From Pseudomonadota bacterium (GTDB lineage Bacteria > Pseudomonadota > Alphaproteobacteria > Rhizobiales > Rhizobiaceae), in the NCBI GenBank assembly GCA_023419535.1, contig JAEZXX010000121.1, positions 1 to 54,191 on the forward strand: a DNA stretch of 54,191 nt. Reading direction: 5' to 3'. Below are positions 44,348 through 54,191 of the stretch, one piece after another (position 1 is the first letter of the stretch; each line of letters opens with the position of its first letter). Position numbers and translations under genes: made by a program. A model generated the notes under the pieces. The model did not search any database. It was given only the letters and a program-made list of their open reading frames with translations, and was not told where the DNA came from.

Positions 44348-47155
44348 ATGCCGAACAAAATGCTGATCGACGCGTCTCATCAGGAAGAGACGCGTGTCGT
44401 CGTCGTCAAGGGTAGCCGGATCGAGGAGTTCGACTTCGAATCCGAGCACAAGAAGCAGCTCAAGGGCAACATCTACCTGGCCAAGGTGACGCGGGTCGAA
44501 CCCTCGCTCCAGGCCGCCTTCGTCGAATACGGCGGCAACCGTCACGGCTTCCTCGCCTTCGGCGAAATCCATCCCGACTACTACCAGATCCCGGTCGCCG
44601 ACCGTCAGGCGCTGATCGAGGAGGAGCTCGCCCGCGTCGCCGAGGAGGACGAGGAGGACGACCGCAAGGCCGCCAAGCCGCGCCGCTCGCGCCGCAAGTC
44701 GTCCAGCGAGACGGTCGCGGCCGTCGCCGAGGAGGGCGAAAGCGTCTCCGAGCCGGTCGAGGCGGCCGGCGAGGAACCGTCAGCCGAGGACGACGCGTCC
44801 GAGACCGTCGGCGAAGGCGATTCGTCCAGCGACGTCGCCTCGACCGAGGACGGCGAAGCCGAGGCCCGCCCGGCCCGCACCCGGGCGCGCCGCCGCTCGC
44901 GCCGCGCCGAGGAGCCCGCGGAGGCCGAGGCCGTCGAAGCCGAGGAGGTCGAGGATCTCGGCTCCGAGGACGCGATGGAGGAGGTGCCGGTCCGCAACCG
45001 CGCCCCCCGCAAGCAGTACAAGATCCAGGAGGTCATCAAGCGCCGCCAGATCCTGCTCGTCCAGGTCGTCAAGGAAGAGCGCGGCAACAAGGGCGCGGCG
45101 CTCACCACCTATCTGTCGCTCGCCGGCCGCTACTCGGTGCTGATGCCGAACACGGCGCGCGGCGGCGGAATCTCGCGCAAGATCACGAACGCGGCCGACC
45201 GCAAGCGGCTGAAGGAGGTCGCCCGCGATCTCGAAGTGCCGCGCGGCATGGGCATCATCCTGCGCACGGCCGGCGCCAACCGCACGCGCGCCGAAGTGAA
45301 GCGCGACTACGAGTACCTGATGCGCCTGTGGGAGATGGTGCGCACGCTCACCCTCCAGTCGACCGCGCCCGCGCTCGTCTACGAGGAGGGATCGCTGATC
45401 AAGCGCTCGATCCGCGACCTCTACAACAAGGACATCGACCAGATCACCGTCGCCGGCGAAGCGGGATACCGCGAGGCGAAGGACTTCATGCGCATGCTCA
45501 TGCCGAGCCAGGCGAAGGTGGTCCAGCCCTACCGAGACCCGACGCCGATCTTCGCGCGCAACGGCATCGAGGGCCAGCTCGACAAGATGCTGCAGCCGAA
45601 CGTGACGCTGAAGTCCGGCGGCTACATCATCATCAACCAGACCGAGGCACTGGTCGCCATCGACGTGAACTCCGGACGCTCGACGCGCGAGCATTCGGTC
45701 GAAGACACGGCCTACCAGACGAACCTGGAGGCGGCCGAGGAGGTGGCGCGCCAGCTGCGCCTGCGCGACCTTGCCGGTCTCATCGTCATCGACTTCATCG
45801 ACATGGAGGAGAAGCGGAACAACCGGAACGTCGAGAAGCGTCTGAAGGACTGCCTGAAGAACGACCGGGCCCGCATCCAGCTCGGCCGCATCTCGCATTT
45901 CGGCCTGATGGAGATGAGCCGCCAGCGCATCCGCGCCAGCGTCCTCGAATCCACCATGCAGCCCTGCCCGGTCTGCGCCGGAAACGGCTACATCCGCTCG
46001 GCCTCCTCGCTGGCGCTGCACGTCCTGCGCTCGATCGAGGAGCATCTGCAGAAGCACGGCACGCACGACCTCATCGTGCGCGTGCCGACGCAGACCGCCC
46101 TCTACGTCCTCAACGAGAAGCGCACGACGATCACCGATCTGGAGCGCCATTACGGCCTTCACATCATGATCGAGGCCGTCGACGGCCACGGCCACCAGCA
46201 CGTCTCGATCGAGCACGGCGCGGAAGCGGCCCGCAAGCGCGAGATCGTCGATCCGGTCCAGCCGCTGGCGGCCGTCGACGCGCAGGACGCGGCCGTCGAC
46301 GAGGCGCTCGCCGCGGAAGCCGCCGCCGAAGCGGCCGAGGGCGAAGGCGAACTGGTCGATCGCGCAGAGGCGCCGCAGGCCCGCGAGCCGCGCGAAGGGC
46401 GTGAGCCCCGCGAGGACGGCGAGGAGGATGGCCGTCGCAGGCGTCGCCGCCGCCGGGGCCGCGGTCGCCGCAACGGCGGCGAGGCCAACGGCTCCGACGA
46501 GAACGGCTCGGAGGAGAACGGTGCGGGCGACGAGGGCTCGATCGACGAGACGGGCGAGAGCGAAGCCGCCGAGACGCGCGACGAAGGCGAGGACGGCGAA
46601 GGCCGCGAGCGCCGTCGCCGCCGCCGGGGCCGCCGGGGCGGCCGCCGCAGCCGCGAGACCGAGAACGGGACGGAGGCCGGTGCGGACACGGACGAGGACG
46701 CCGACGCCGAGGCGCGCGACGTGCCGGTGATGGACGTCGCGGAGGGAACGGACGTCTCGTCCGACGAGGCGGCGGTCGAGATCGCCGACCGTTCGCCCGA
46801 GCCCGAGATGGTGCCCGAGGTCGCTGCGGTCATGGGAACGGGTGCCGACGACGGCGAGGAGCCGCAGTCGGAAGCCTCGCAGGCCGCGATTCCGCCGGAC
46901 GAGAACGAGGTGCAGGCCGCGGTCGCCGAGGCGGGGGCGAGCCTGGACGCCGAGACTCCGCTCGACGAGATCTTCCCCGCGACCGACGAGACGATCGAGG
47001 CGGACGAAGACAATGTCGAGGTCGAGATCGCGGCCGCCGCGGACCAGCCCGACAGCGCCACGCGCGGTCCGCGCCTGATCTCCAACGGCACGCAGGCCGA
47101 CGAGGAGGAGATGGCCGACCGTCCGAAGCGCCGCGGATGGTGGTCGCGCGGCTGA
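44348..47155 (+). CDS. rne: ribonuclease E
   Basis: A 935-residue endoribonuclease and degradosome scaffold. The S1 domain is split by an acidic/basic low-complexity insert (about residues 92-222). Beyond it every landmark is offset by 136 from E. coli: catalytic Asp439 ('VAIDVNSGR') and Asp482 ('IVIDFIDME'), and the zinc-link 'CPVC' (540-543). The C-terminal half (from about 640) is disordered with two Arg-rich RNA-binding blocks and acidic stretches, and ends 'RPKRRGWWSRG', typical of Hyphomicrobiales. The long leader suggests autoregulation. A terminator follows. Confidence 0.97.
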   Translation: MPNKMLIDASHQEETRVVVVKGSRIEEFDFESEHKKQLKGNIYLAKVTRVEPSLQAAFVEYGGNRHGFLAFGEIHPDYYQIPVADRQALIEEELARVAEEDEEDDRKAAKPRRSRRKSSSETVAAVAEEGESVSEPVEAAGEEPSAEDDASETVGEGDSSSDVASTEDGEAEARPARTRARRRSRRAEEPAEAEAVEAEEVEDLGSEDAMEEVPVRNRAPRKQYKIQEVIKRRQILLVQVVKEERGNKGAALTTYLSLAGRYSVLMPNTARGGGISRKITNAADRKRLKEVARDLEVPRGMGIILRTAGANRTRAEVKRDYEYLMRLWEMVRTLTLQSTAPALVYEEGSLIKRSIRDLYNKDIDQITVAGEAGYREAKDFMRMLMPSQAKVVQPYRDPTPIFARNGIEGQLDKMLQPNVTLKSGGYIIINQTEALVAIDVNSGRSTREHSVEDTAYQTNLEAAEEVARQLRLRDLAGLIVIDFIDMEEKRNNRNVEKRLKDCLKNDRARIQLGRISHFGLMEMSRQRIRASVLESTMQPCPVCAGNGYIRSASSLALHVLRSIEEHLQKHGTHDLIVRVPTQTALYVLNEKRTTITDLERHYGLHIMIEAVDGHGHQHVSIEHGAEAARKREIVDPVQPLAAVDAQDAAVDEALAAEAAAEAAEGEGELVDRAEAPQAREPREGREPREDGEEDGRRRRRRRRGRGRRNGGEANGSDENGSEENGAGDEGSIDETGESEAAETRDEGEDGEGRERRRRRRGRRGGRRSRETENGTEAGADTDEDADAEARDVPVMDVAEGTDVSSDEAAVEIADRSPEPEMVPEVAAVMGTGADDGEEPQSEASQAAIPPDENEVQAAVAEAGASLDAETPLDEIFPATDETIEADEDNVEVEIAAAADQPDSATRGPRLISNGTQADEEEMADRPKRRGWWSRG

Positions 47156-47173
47156 TCCGAGGCGAGAGACCAG

Positions 47174-47207
47174 AAAGGCCCGGGCGCTCGAAGCGTCCGG
47201 GCCTTTT
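47174..47207 (+). terminator. Rho-independent terminator after rne (bidirectional)
   Basis: Perfect 10-bp arms AAAGGCCCGG/CCGGGCCTTT extended inward by GCGCT/AGCGT around CGA, ending in TTTT. On the minus strand the AAA end also gives a T-run, so it may serve the convergent aminotransferase gene as well. Confidence 0.92.
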
Positions 47208-47224
47208 CGTTTCCAGCGGCGGGT

Positions 47225-48391
47225 TCAGCGCATCCAGCGGTCGAGGCGCTCGATCGCCTGCGCGATCGAAGCCGGGTCGCCCGCATAGGAAAGGCGCATG
47301 AAGCGCTCCCCGCGCGACAGGTCGAAGTCGAGCCCCGGCGTCATGGCGACATGAGCCTGCGCCAGCGCCGCCGAAGCCATCGAGCTGGCGCTCGCGAAGC
47401 GCTCTGGGATGCGCGCATAGGCGTAGAAGGCGCCGTCGATCGGCGCAATCTCGGAGAAACCCAGGCGCGGAAGCGCGTCCATGACGAGGTCGCGGCTCGT
47501 CTCGTACTGCCGCCGGACGTCGTCGAGTTCCTCCCGGCAGTCGAAGGCGGCGAGCGCCGCGGCCTGGCTGAGGTCGGGCGCCGAGATGTAGAGGTTCTGC
47601 CCGATCCGCTCGGCCGCACGCGTCAGTTCCGGCGGAAGCACCAGCCAGCCGCAGCGCCAGCCGGTCATGCAGTAGTATTTGGAGAAGGAGTTCACGACGA
47701 TCGGCCGGTCGGAGAACTCCAGCGCCGAGGCCGTGTCCGCTCCGTAGGTCAGCCCGTGATAGATCTCGTCGGAGACGAAGCGGATGCCGCCCTCGTCGCA
47801 GAAGCGCACGAGCCGCTCCAGTTCGTCCCGCGGCGTCACCGTTCCCGTCGGGTTGGCGGGGCTCGCGATCAGGACGCCCTGGATCGGCGCGCGCCCGTGC
47901 TCCTCCGCCAGACGATCACGTGTCAGGACGTAGCCGTCGCCGGCGCCGACCTCGATCTCGACCGGCACGAGTCCCAGCGCCTTCATGATGTTGCGGTAGG
48001 CCGGGTAGCCGGGCGCGGCGATCGCCACCCGATCGCCCGCGTCGAAGGCGGCGAGGAAGGCGAGGTTGAAGCCGGCCGAGGAGCCCGTCGTCACCATCAC
48101 CCGGTCGAGGCCCGGAGAGAGGCCGTAGGCCTCCTCGTAGTGCCGTGCGATCCTCGCCCGGAGCGCGACGCGGCCGAGCGCGTCCGTGTAGCCGATCCGG
48201 CCGTGGTCGAGCATGGCACGCGCCGCCGCCATGGCGAGGCTCGGCGCCGGCGCGCTCGGCTGGCCGACGGCGAGCGAGATGACGGGCACGCCCGCCTCGA
48301 TCATCCGGTTCGCCGCCGAGAGCACGTCCATCGCCCGGAACGGGTCGACATTGGAGCGCGCGGACGGGCTCGGGGTTGATCCTGACGGCAT
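47225..48391 (-). CDS. pyridoxal phosphate-dependent aminotransferase (class I/II)
   Basis: A 388-residue fold-type I aminotransferase. The PLP lysine is Lys238 in 'VNSFSKYYCMTGWRCGW', where the closing arginine also contacts the cofactor phosphate. 'SPANPTGTVTP', 'VSDEIYHGLTYG' and 'YTDALGRVALRARIARHY' are aspartate-aminotransferase-superfamily features. The motif FSKYYCMTGWR is common in a subgroup annotated broadly as aspartate/alanine aminotransferases, so substrate is not assigned. It diverges from the M48 gene with a 100-bp gap. Confidence 0.92.
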   Translation of the reverse strand: MPSGSTPSPSARSNVDPFRAMDVLSAANRMIEAGVPVISLAVGQPSAPAPSLAMAAARAMLDHGRIGYTDALGRVALRARIARHYEEAYGLSPGLDRVMVTTGSSAGFNLAFLAAFDAGDRVAIAAPGYPAYRNIMKALGLVPVEIEVGAGDGYVLTRDRLAEEHGRAPIQGVLIASPANPTGTVTPRDELERLVRFCDEGGIRFVSDEIYHGLTYGADTASALEFSDRPIVVNSFSKYYCMTGWRCGWLVLPPELTRAAERIGQNLYISAPDLSQAAALAAFDCREELDDVRRQYETSRDLVMDALPRLGFSEIAPIDGAFYAYARIPERFASASSMASAALAQAHVAMTPGLDFDLSRGERFMRLSYAGDPASIAQAIERLDRWMR

Positions 48392-48491
48392 GGGGGCCTC
48401 ACAATCGCCGGAATGGAATGTCCGAACCCGAGCGGACCGAGGGCCTTTCGGCAAGCCCTCGTCGGGTTCGTGCGAATGGCGGGGGAATAGC

Positions 48492-49865
48492 ATGAAACGC
48501 TGGTCTGCGAGCCTTCGGGCCAAGCTCGTCGCGGTCCTCGCCGCGGTCGCGACCCTCGCCACGCCCCTTCCGGCCGCGGCCCAGAGCGAGCGCGCCCGGC
48601 TGCCGGTCGTGCGCGACGCCGAGATCGAGGCGCTGGTGAAGGACTATGCCGGGCCGATTCTCCAGGCGGCCGGCGTTTCGGCGAGCCGGGTCGAGATCGT
48701 CCTCGTCAACGACCTGTCCTTCAACGCCTTCGTCGCCGGGCGACGCATCTTCATCAACACCGGCACGATCCTGGCCGCGCAGACCCCGAACCAGACGATC
48801 GGGGTGATCGCCCATGAGATCGGTCATCTGGCCGGGGGCCATCTCGACCGCATGCGCGACGAGATCGCGCGCGCGCAGACGATCGCGGTCGTCGCGGGGC
48901 TGCTCGGCGCGGGCCTCGCCGCGGCGGGCGCCGCCGCCGGACAGGGCGAGCTCGCCTCCGCCGGCGCCGCAGCCATGTCGAGCGGCGGCGGCATCGCCCG
49001 TCGCGGTCTCTTCGCCTACCAGCGCGGCGAGGAGATCACCGCCGATCGCTCGGCCGTCACCTATCTGAACAAGACCGGCCAGTCGCCGCGCGGGCTGCTC
49101 GAGGGCTTCCAGAACATGATGCGCACGAGCATGCTCTCGGGCGGCTCGACGGCACGCTACGTCTCCTCGCATCCGGCCCCGCAGGACCGGCTCGGGCTCC
49201 TGCAGACGCTGGCGCAGGAAAGCCCCTACTGGGATCGCCGCGACCCGCCGCAGCTCCAGCTTCGGCACGATTTCGCGCGCGCCAAGATCGCCGCCTACAA
49301 CGGCGGGGCGGGGCTGGTGCGCCAGACCTTCGGGCGCGACCTCCATTCGCTGCCGGCCCGCTACGGCGACGCCATCGCCTCGCACCTCTCCGGCGCACCG
49401 GCGCAGGCGCTCCAGAAGGTCGACGCGCTGATCAGCGAAGCGCCGCGCAACCCCTATTTCCACGAGATCAAGGGCGAGATCCTGCAGCAGGCCGGCCGCG
49501 CGGGCGAGGCCGCGAGCGCGTTCTCGCGCGCGGCCGAACTCGATCCGTCGAATTCCGGCCTCCTGCGGGCTTCCGTCGGCCAGGCGCTCGTCACGGGCGG
49601 CAATCCTTCGCGCATGCAGGAGGCGATCGCGCAGATCCGCCGCGGCCTCGATTCCGAGCCGAACAACGCGACGGCCTACCGCTTCCTCGCCATGGCCTAC
49701 GGCCAGATCGGCGAGGTCGGCAGCGCCGAACTCGCCACCGCCGAGGGTTACTGGCAATCCGGTCGCTTCCGCGACGCCAAGGTGTTCGCGGCGCGCGCGC
49801 AGGGCAAATTCAGGCCGGGCACGCCGCAATGGCAGCGCGCCAACGACATCATCACCTCGCCTTGA
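48492..49865 (+). CDS. periplasmic M48 metalloprotease with TPR domain (BepA-like)
   Basis: A 457-residue exported protease with a signal peptide (1-30, PAAA). The zinc site is 'VIAHEIGHLAGGH' (His108, Glu109, His112) with the third ligand Glu181 in 'EEITADRSA'; a hydrophobic Ala/Gly stretch (130-150) lies between. The C-terminal 180 residues are TPR-like helices. BepA and relatives assemble or degrade outer-membrane proteins such as LptD and BamA. It precedes the dsbA-like gene by 38 bp, a pairing conserved in alphaproteobacteria. Confidence 0.93.
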   Translation: MKRWSASLRAKLVAVLAAVATLATPLPAAAQSERARLPVVRDAEIEALVKDYAGPILQAAGVSASRVEIVLVNDLSFNAFVAGRRIFINTGTILAAQTPNQTIGVIAHEIGHLAGGHLDRMRDEIARAQTIAVVAGLLGAGLAAAGAAAGQGELASAGAAAMSSGGGIARRGLFAYQRGEEITADRSAVTYLNKTGQSPRGLLEGFQNMMRTSMLSGGSTARYVSSHPAPQDRLGLLQTLAQESPYWDRRDPPQLQLRHDFARAKIAAYNGGAGLVRQTFGRDLHSLPARYGDAIASHLSGAPAQALQKVDALISEAPRNPYFHEIKGEILQQAGRAGEAASAFSRAAELDPSNSGLLRASVGQALVTGGNPSRMQEAIAQIRRGLDSEPNNATAYRFLAMAYGQIGEVGSAELATAEGYWQSGRFRDAKVFAARAQGKFRPGTPQWQRANDIITSP

Positions 49866-49903
49866 GCCGCCATGGGCTCGAACGACCAGGAAAGGTCCCG
49901 TCC

Positions 49904-50650
49904 TTGAAGGCCAGCCTCATCGCCGCGAGCGCGCTCGCGCTTCTCGTCGCCTCGCCCGCGCTCGCCGTCGAGCCGCAGGAGCGCGAGGAGATCGAGACGA
50001 TCGTGCGCGAATTCCTCCTGCGCGAGCCCGAGCTTCTCGTCGAGGTTCTCGACGCGCTGGAGGCGCAGCGCACTGCGCAGGCCGGCGAGATGCAGCGCGA
50101 GGCGATCGCCGCCGCGGGCGCCGAGCTGACGGCCTCGCCGGAGGGAACGGTCCTCGGCAATCCGCAGGGCGACGTCACCATCGTCGAGTTCTTCGACTAC
50201 AATTGCGGCTTCTGCCGGCGTGCCCAGGCCGACATGGAGACGCTGATCGAGAACGATCCGGAGCTTCGCGTCGTCCTGAAGGAGATTCCCGTCCTCGGTC
50301 CGGAATCGGAGGAGGCGAGCCGGGTCAGCCTCGCCATCCGCGACCTGGAGCCGACGCGCTACGCCGAGTTCCAGCGTCGGCTCCTGACCAGCGGCTCAAC
50401 CGCGGACGAGGCGGCCGCGCTCGCGCTGGCCGAGGAGATGGAGCTCGACCGGGCGGCGATCGCCGAGGCGACCACCTCCCCGGCGGTCGTCTCCGCGCTG
50501 CAGGAGAGCGCCCGGCTCGCCGCGGCCTTGAACATCACGGGCACCCCCACCTATGTCGTCGGCGACGAGCTCGTGCCCGGCGCCGTGGGCGCCGAAGAGC
50601 TCGCGACGCGGGTCGCGAACGTGCGCGAGTGCGGCGAGGCGAGCTGCTGA
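49904..50650 (+). CDS. DsbA family thiol:disulfide oxidoreductase (periplasmic)
   Basis: A 248-residue exported thioredoxin-fold protein. The start is TTG 49904, the only start that places the signal peptide (1-21, ALA) at the N-terminus; AGGAAAGG lies 8 bases upstream. The active site is Cys101-Gly-Phe-Cys104 ('FFDYNCGFCRRAQ') and the cis-proline loop 'NITGTPTYVVG'. Residues 24-75 form a helical extension before the thioredoxin fold, as in the Com1/ScsC-like group, which can oligomerise and act as an isomerase. Two further cysteines lie at the C-terminus ('ECGEASC'). Confidence 0.93.
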   Translation: MKASLIAASALALLVASPALAVEPQEREEIETIVREFLLREPELLVEVLDALEAQRTAQAGEMQREAIAAAGAELTASPEGTVLGNPQGDVTIVEFFDYNCGFCRRAQADMETLIENDPELRVVLKEIPVLGPESEEASRVSLAIRDLEPTRYAEFQRRLLTSGSTADEAAALALAEEMELDRAAIAEATTSPAVVSALQESARLAAALNITGTPTYVVGDELVPGAVGAEELATRVANVRECGEASC

Positions 50651-50653
50651 ACC

Positions 50654-50690
50654 GGGGCGCGGGCGTCTGCGCGCGGACCCGCGCCCCTTT
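50654..50690 (+). terminator. Rho-independent terminator after the dsbA-like gene
   Basis: Ten-bp arms GGGGCGCGGG (50654-50663) and CCCGCGCCCC (50678-50687) with a 14-base loop and TTT. It begins 3 bp after the stop codon and separates this unit from accB. Confidence 0.75.
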
Positions 50691-50716
50691 GCCTTGGGGC
50701 CGTCCCACGCTATAGG
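50689..50716 (+). promoter_or_regulatory. candidate accBC promoter
   Basis: TTGCCT (50689-50694), a 16-bp spacer and TATAGG (50711-50716), about 100 bp before accB. It starts in the T-tract of the preceding terminator. Hexamers are partial matches only. Confidence 0.35.
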
Positions 50717-50820
50717 GCGTCCCCAGCCATGTGGCGCCGAGATCGGCGCCGGACGCTTCCCCCGATCTCCAAGGCGCATCGCGAGGCGCACCGCCGCGCG
50801 ACCCTCAAGGACCAAGAAGA

Positions 50821-51288
50821 ATGTCGAACGAAGACAACGCCATCGATCCGAAGCTGATCCGCGAGCTGGCCGATATCCTGAACGACACCGATCTGACCGA
50901 GATCGAGCTGAAGCAGGGCGAGCTGCGCATCCGCGTTTCGCGCCAGAAGGAAGCGGCGCAGGCGCAATTCTCCTATGCCGCGCCCCAGCCGCAGCAGGCC
51001 GCCGCGCCCGCCGCATCGGCGCCGGCCGCACCTGCTCCGGCCGCCGGTCCCGAGGTCGGTTCGGTGCCCTCCCCAATGGTCGGCACGGTCTATCTGGCGT
51101 CGGCTCCGGGCGCCAAGCCCTTCATCGAGGTCGGCCAGCAGGTCTCCGAGGGCGACACGCTGCTCATCATCGAAGCCATGAAGACCATGAACCAGATCCC
51201 GGCGCCGCGCTCGGGAACCGTCAAGCGCATCTGCGTCGACAACGGCCAGCCCGTCGAATACGGCGAGGCGCTCGTCGTCGTCGGTTGA
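50821..51288 (+). CDS. accB: acetyl-CoA carboxylase biotin carboxyl carrier protein
   Basis: A 155-residue BCCP. The N-terminal helical part is followed by an Ala/Pro-rich linker (about 58-78) and the biotinyl domain, with biotin on Lys121 in 'IIEAMKTMNQIPAP'. It carries CO2 between the AccC and AccAD active sites for malonyl-CoA and fatty acid synthesis. It is followed 51 bp later by accC in the usual operon. In many Hyphomicrobiales aroQ lies between the dsbA gene and accB; it is absent here. Confidence 0.96.
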   Translation: MSNEDNAIDPKLIRELADILNDTDLTEIELKQGELRIRVSRQKEAAQAQFSYAAPQPQQAAAPAASAPAAPAPAAGPEVGSVPSPMVGTVYLASAPGAKPFIEVGQQVSEGDTLLIIEAMKTMNQIPAPRSGTVKRICVDNGQPVEYGEALVVVG

Positions 51289-51339
51289 TCGAACGGGTCG
51301 TACAGCGACCGGTCCGAACCGGACCGGCGGAGGATGCAG

Positions 51340-52689
<1,350 letters not shown>

Positions 52690-52702
52690 GACCGCCGGCC
52701 CC

Positions 52703-53317
52703 ATGGCGCGCCGGGCAGACGAGTTCCGGATCACGCCCGAGCTCCTCCTGCGCGCCTATGCCTGCGGCATCTTCCCAATGGCGGAGGCCGCAGGCGACCC
52801 GGCGATCCACTGGGTCGACCCCGAGAGGCGGGGCGTCATCCTGCCGTGCCGGTTCCGCGCCTCCAGAAGCCTGATGAAGACCGTGCGGCGCGGCACGTTC
52901 GAGATGCGCGTCGACACCGCCTTCGCGGAGGTGCTCGACCGCTGCGCCGAACCCGCGCCGGGGCGCCGCGACACGTGGATCAACGAGCCGATCCGCGAGC
53001 TCTACCTGCAGCTCTATCGGATGGGCTTCGCCCACAGCGTCGAGAGCTGGCGCGAGGGGCGGCTCGTCGGCGGCCTCTACGGGGTCAGCCTCGGAGGGGC
53101 CTTCTTCGGCGAATCGATGTTTTCGCGCGCGACCGACGCCTCGAAGGTCGCGCTCGTCCATCTGTGGGACCGCCTCATGGCCGGCGGCTACCGCCTCCTC
53201 GACACGCAGTTCCTGACCGAACACCTGTCGCAGTTCGGCGCGATCGAGATCGACCGCACCGATTATCATCGTCTCCTCGAGGAGGCTTTGGAGGTCCGGG
53301 CGACCTTCGCGCCCTGA
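52703..53317 (+). CDS. aat: leucyl/phenylalanyl-tRNA--protein transferase
   Basis: A 204-residue L/F-transferase that adds Leu or Phe to proteins with N-terminal Arg or Lys, marking them for ClpAP through the N-end rule. Diagnostic motifs are 'LLLRAYACGIFPMAE', 'IHWVDPERRGVI', 'TWINEPIRELYLQLYRMGFAHSVE', 'GGLYGVSLGGAFFGESMFSRATDASK' and 'LLDTQFLTEHLSQFGAIEI'. It begins 13 bp after accC, so it is probably the third gene of that operon, as in other alphaproteobacteria. Confidence 0.96.
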   Translation: MARRADEFRITPELLLRAYACGIFPMAEAAGDPAIHWVDPERRGVILPCRFRASRSLMKTVRRGTFEMRVDTAFAEVLDRCAEPAPGRRDTWINEPIRELYLQLYRMGFAHSVESWREGRLVGGLYGVSLGGAFFGESMFSRATDASKVALVHLWDRLMAGGYRLLDTQFLTEHLSQFGAIEIDRTDYHRLLEEALEVRATFAP

Positions 53318-53326
53318 TCCTCAGGC

Positions 53327-54076
53327 TCAGGCGGCCGAGAGCTTCGCCATCACCGCGTCGTCGACCTCGAAATTGGCGTAGACGTTCTGGACGTCGTCGT
53401 CGTCGTCGAGATTCGAGATGAGGCGCAGGACCGACTGGGCCTTCTCCTCGTCGACCGGCGTGCCGGTCTGCGGACGCCAGATGGCCTTCACGCTCTCGGC
53501 TTCGCCCAAGGTCTTCTCAAGTGCCGAGGAGACCTCGCCGAGGTCCTCGAAGGCCGTGATGATGCGATGGCCGTCCTCGGAGGATTCCACGTCGTCGGCG
53601 CCGGCCTCGATCGCCGCTTCCATCACCTTGTCGGCGTCGCCGGCCTTGGCCGGATAGAGGATCTCGCCGACCCGGTCGAACATGAAGGAGACCGACCCCG
53701 TCTCGCCCATCGCACCGCCCGACTTGGTGAAGTAGGAGCGTACGTTCGAGGCGGTGCGGTTGCGGTTGTCGGTCAGCGCCTCGACGATGACGGCGACGCC
53801 GCCCGGACCGTAGCCCTCGTAGCGGACCTCGTCGTAGTTCTCCGTGTCGCCGCCGATCGCCTTCTTGATGGCGCGGTCGATGTTGTCCTTGGGCATGGAC
53901 TGCGCCTTGGCGTTGTTCACGGCCAGGCGCAGGCGCGGGTTCATGTCCGGATCGGGCAGGCCGGCCTTGGCGGCCACCGTGATCTCGCGGGCGAGCTTGG
54001 AGAACATCTTGGAGCGCACCGCGTCCTGCCGGCCCTTGCGGTGCATGATGTTCTTGAACTGGGAATGACCGGCCAT
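53327..54076 (-). CDS. yebC: YebC/PmpR family transcriptional regulator / translation factor
   Basis: A 249-residue YebC protein: 'MAGHSQFKNIMHRKGRQD' (family start is MAGHSKW), 'LRLAVNNAKAQSMPKDNIDRAIKKA' and 'YEGYGPGGVAVIVEALTDNRNRTASNVRSYF'. YebC members bind DNA as regulators and some help ribosomes pass proline runs. It converges with aat (9 bp apart). In many alphaproteobacteria yebC precedes ruvC, but here the DNA upstream carries a terminator of another minus-strand gene. Confidence 0.96.
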   Translation of the reverse strand: MAGHSQFKNIMHRKGRQDAVRSKMFSKLAREITVAAKAGLPDPDMNPRLRLAVNNAKAQSMPKDNIDRAIKKAIGGDTENYDEVRYEGYGPGGVAVIVEALTDNRNRTASNVRSYFTKSGGAMGETGSVSFMFDRVGEILYPAKAGDADKVMEAAIEAGADDVESSEDGHRIITAFEDLGEVSSALEKTLGEAESVKAIWRPQTGTPVDEEKAQSVLRLISNLDDDDDVQNVYANFEVDDAVMAKLSAA

Positions 54077-54128
54077 CGGGCACCTTGCTGGGAAGGAACG
54101 GGAAATATCCCGCTCGATATAAAAAATC

Positions 54129-54163
54129 GGCCCGCCGCCGTCCAGAACGGACGGCGGCGGGCC
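54129..54163 (-). terminator. Rho-independent terminator on the minus strand at the right edge
   Basis: Fifteen-bp arms GGCCCGCCGCCGTCC/GGACGGCGGCGGGCC with loop AGAAC; on the minus strand the stem is followed by CGATTTTTT. It should end transcription of a minus-strand gene lying right of the window, insulating yebC (start 54076). Another T-run on that strand at 54186-54191 may belong to a second stem beyond the edge. Confidence 0.85.
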
Positions 54164-54191
54164 CGGCGGGGCCCCCGCGGGCGGCAAAAAA

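Overview
The window is a GC-rich chromosomal segment (about 70% GC in the blocks I counted by hand). It is almost fully coding and has no rRNA, tRNA, prophage, integrase or CRISPR array that I could find. Gene content and order point to an alphaproteobacterium, most likely Hyphomicrobiales: the run rne-amiC-PBP1A-prfB, an RNase E with a large acidic insertion in its S1 domain, a nifS-like/sufBCDS-sufT-sufA cluster, tyrS next to an AsmA-like giant gene, and M48 protease-dsbA-accB-accC-aat. I cannot resolve the family or genus.

Region by region. (1) 1-6.0 kb is an accessory catabolic cluster: an ABC importer (ATPase cut by the window edge, plus its binding protein), an HpaI-type aldolase overlapping a glutathione transferase, a FadR-type GntR regulator, a DapA-like aldolase/lyase and an agmatinase-family ureohydrolase. 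Three upstream sites sharing TGACAnnTT may form a small regulon of the GntR protein. (2) 6.0-10.0 kb holds RNase HII, gamma-glutamyltransferase and a phosphohexomutase. (3) 10.1-19.4 kb is a peptide/amide uptake unit: an AbgB-like M20 hydrolase and a five-gene Dpp-type ABC importer on the minus strand. A LysR regulator and an ArgE-like M20 deacetylase diverge from it, with a perfect LysR-type inverted repeat at the junction. (4) 19.4-23.1 kb has a small basic ORF and a diverged Mfd-like helicase. (5) 23.1-31.1 kb is the SUF iron-sulfur locus with two cysteine desulfurases.

The SUF operon is interrupted between sufB and sufC by a 429-bp cassette (27772-28200). It encodes a GIY-YIG nuclease and is bounded by two inverted 32-bp palindromic repeats that differ at one base. 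The nuclease gene is about 55% GC by my count, far below its neighbours. This is the strongest candidate for an under-described element in the window: a REP-like repeat pair possibly mobilised by a GIY-YIG enzyme.

(6) 31.3-38.7 kb: alpha/beta hydrolase, tyrS, a very large AsmA/YhdP-like protein, Bcp peroxiredoxin and an M23 endopeptidase. (7) 38.7-47.2 kb: prfB with an intact programmed +1 frameshift, PBP1A, the amidase AmiC, and rne with a long hairpin-rich leader. This region joins envelope growth to RNA decay and translation termination. (8) 47.2-54.2 kb: an aminotransferase, a periplasmic M48 protease with TPRs, a DsbA-like oxidoreductase, acetyl-CoA carboxylase subunits accB and accC, aat, and yebC. 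The tail of a terminator for a minus-strand gene lies at the right edge.
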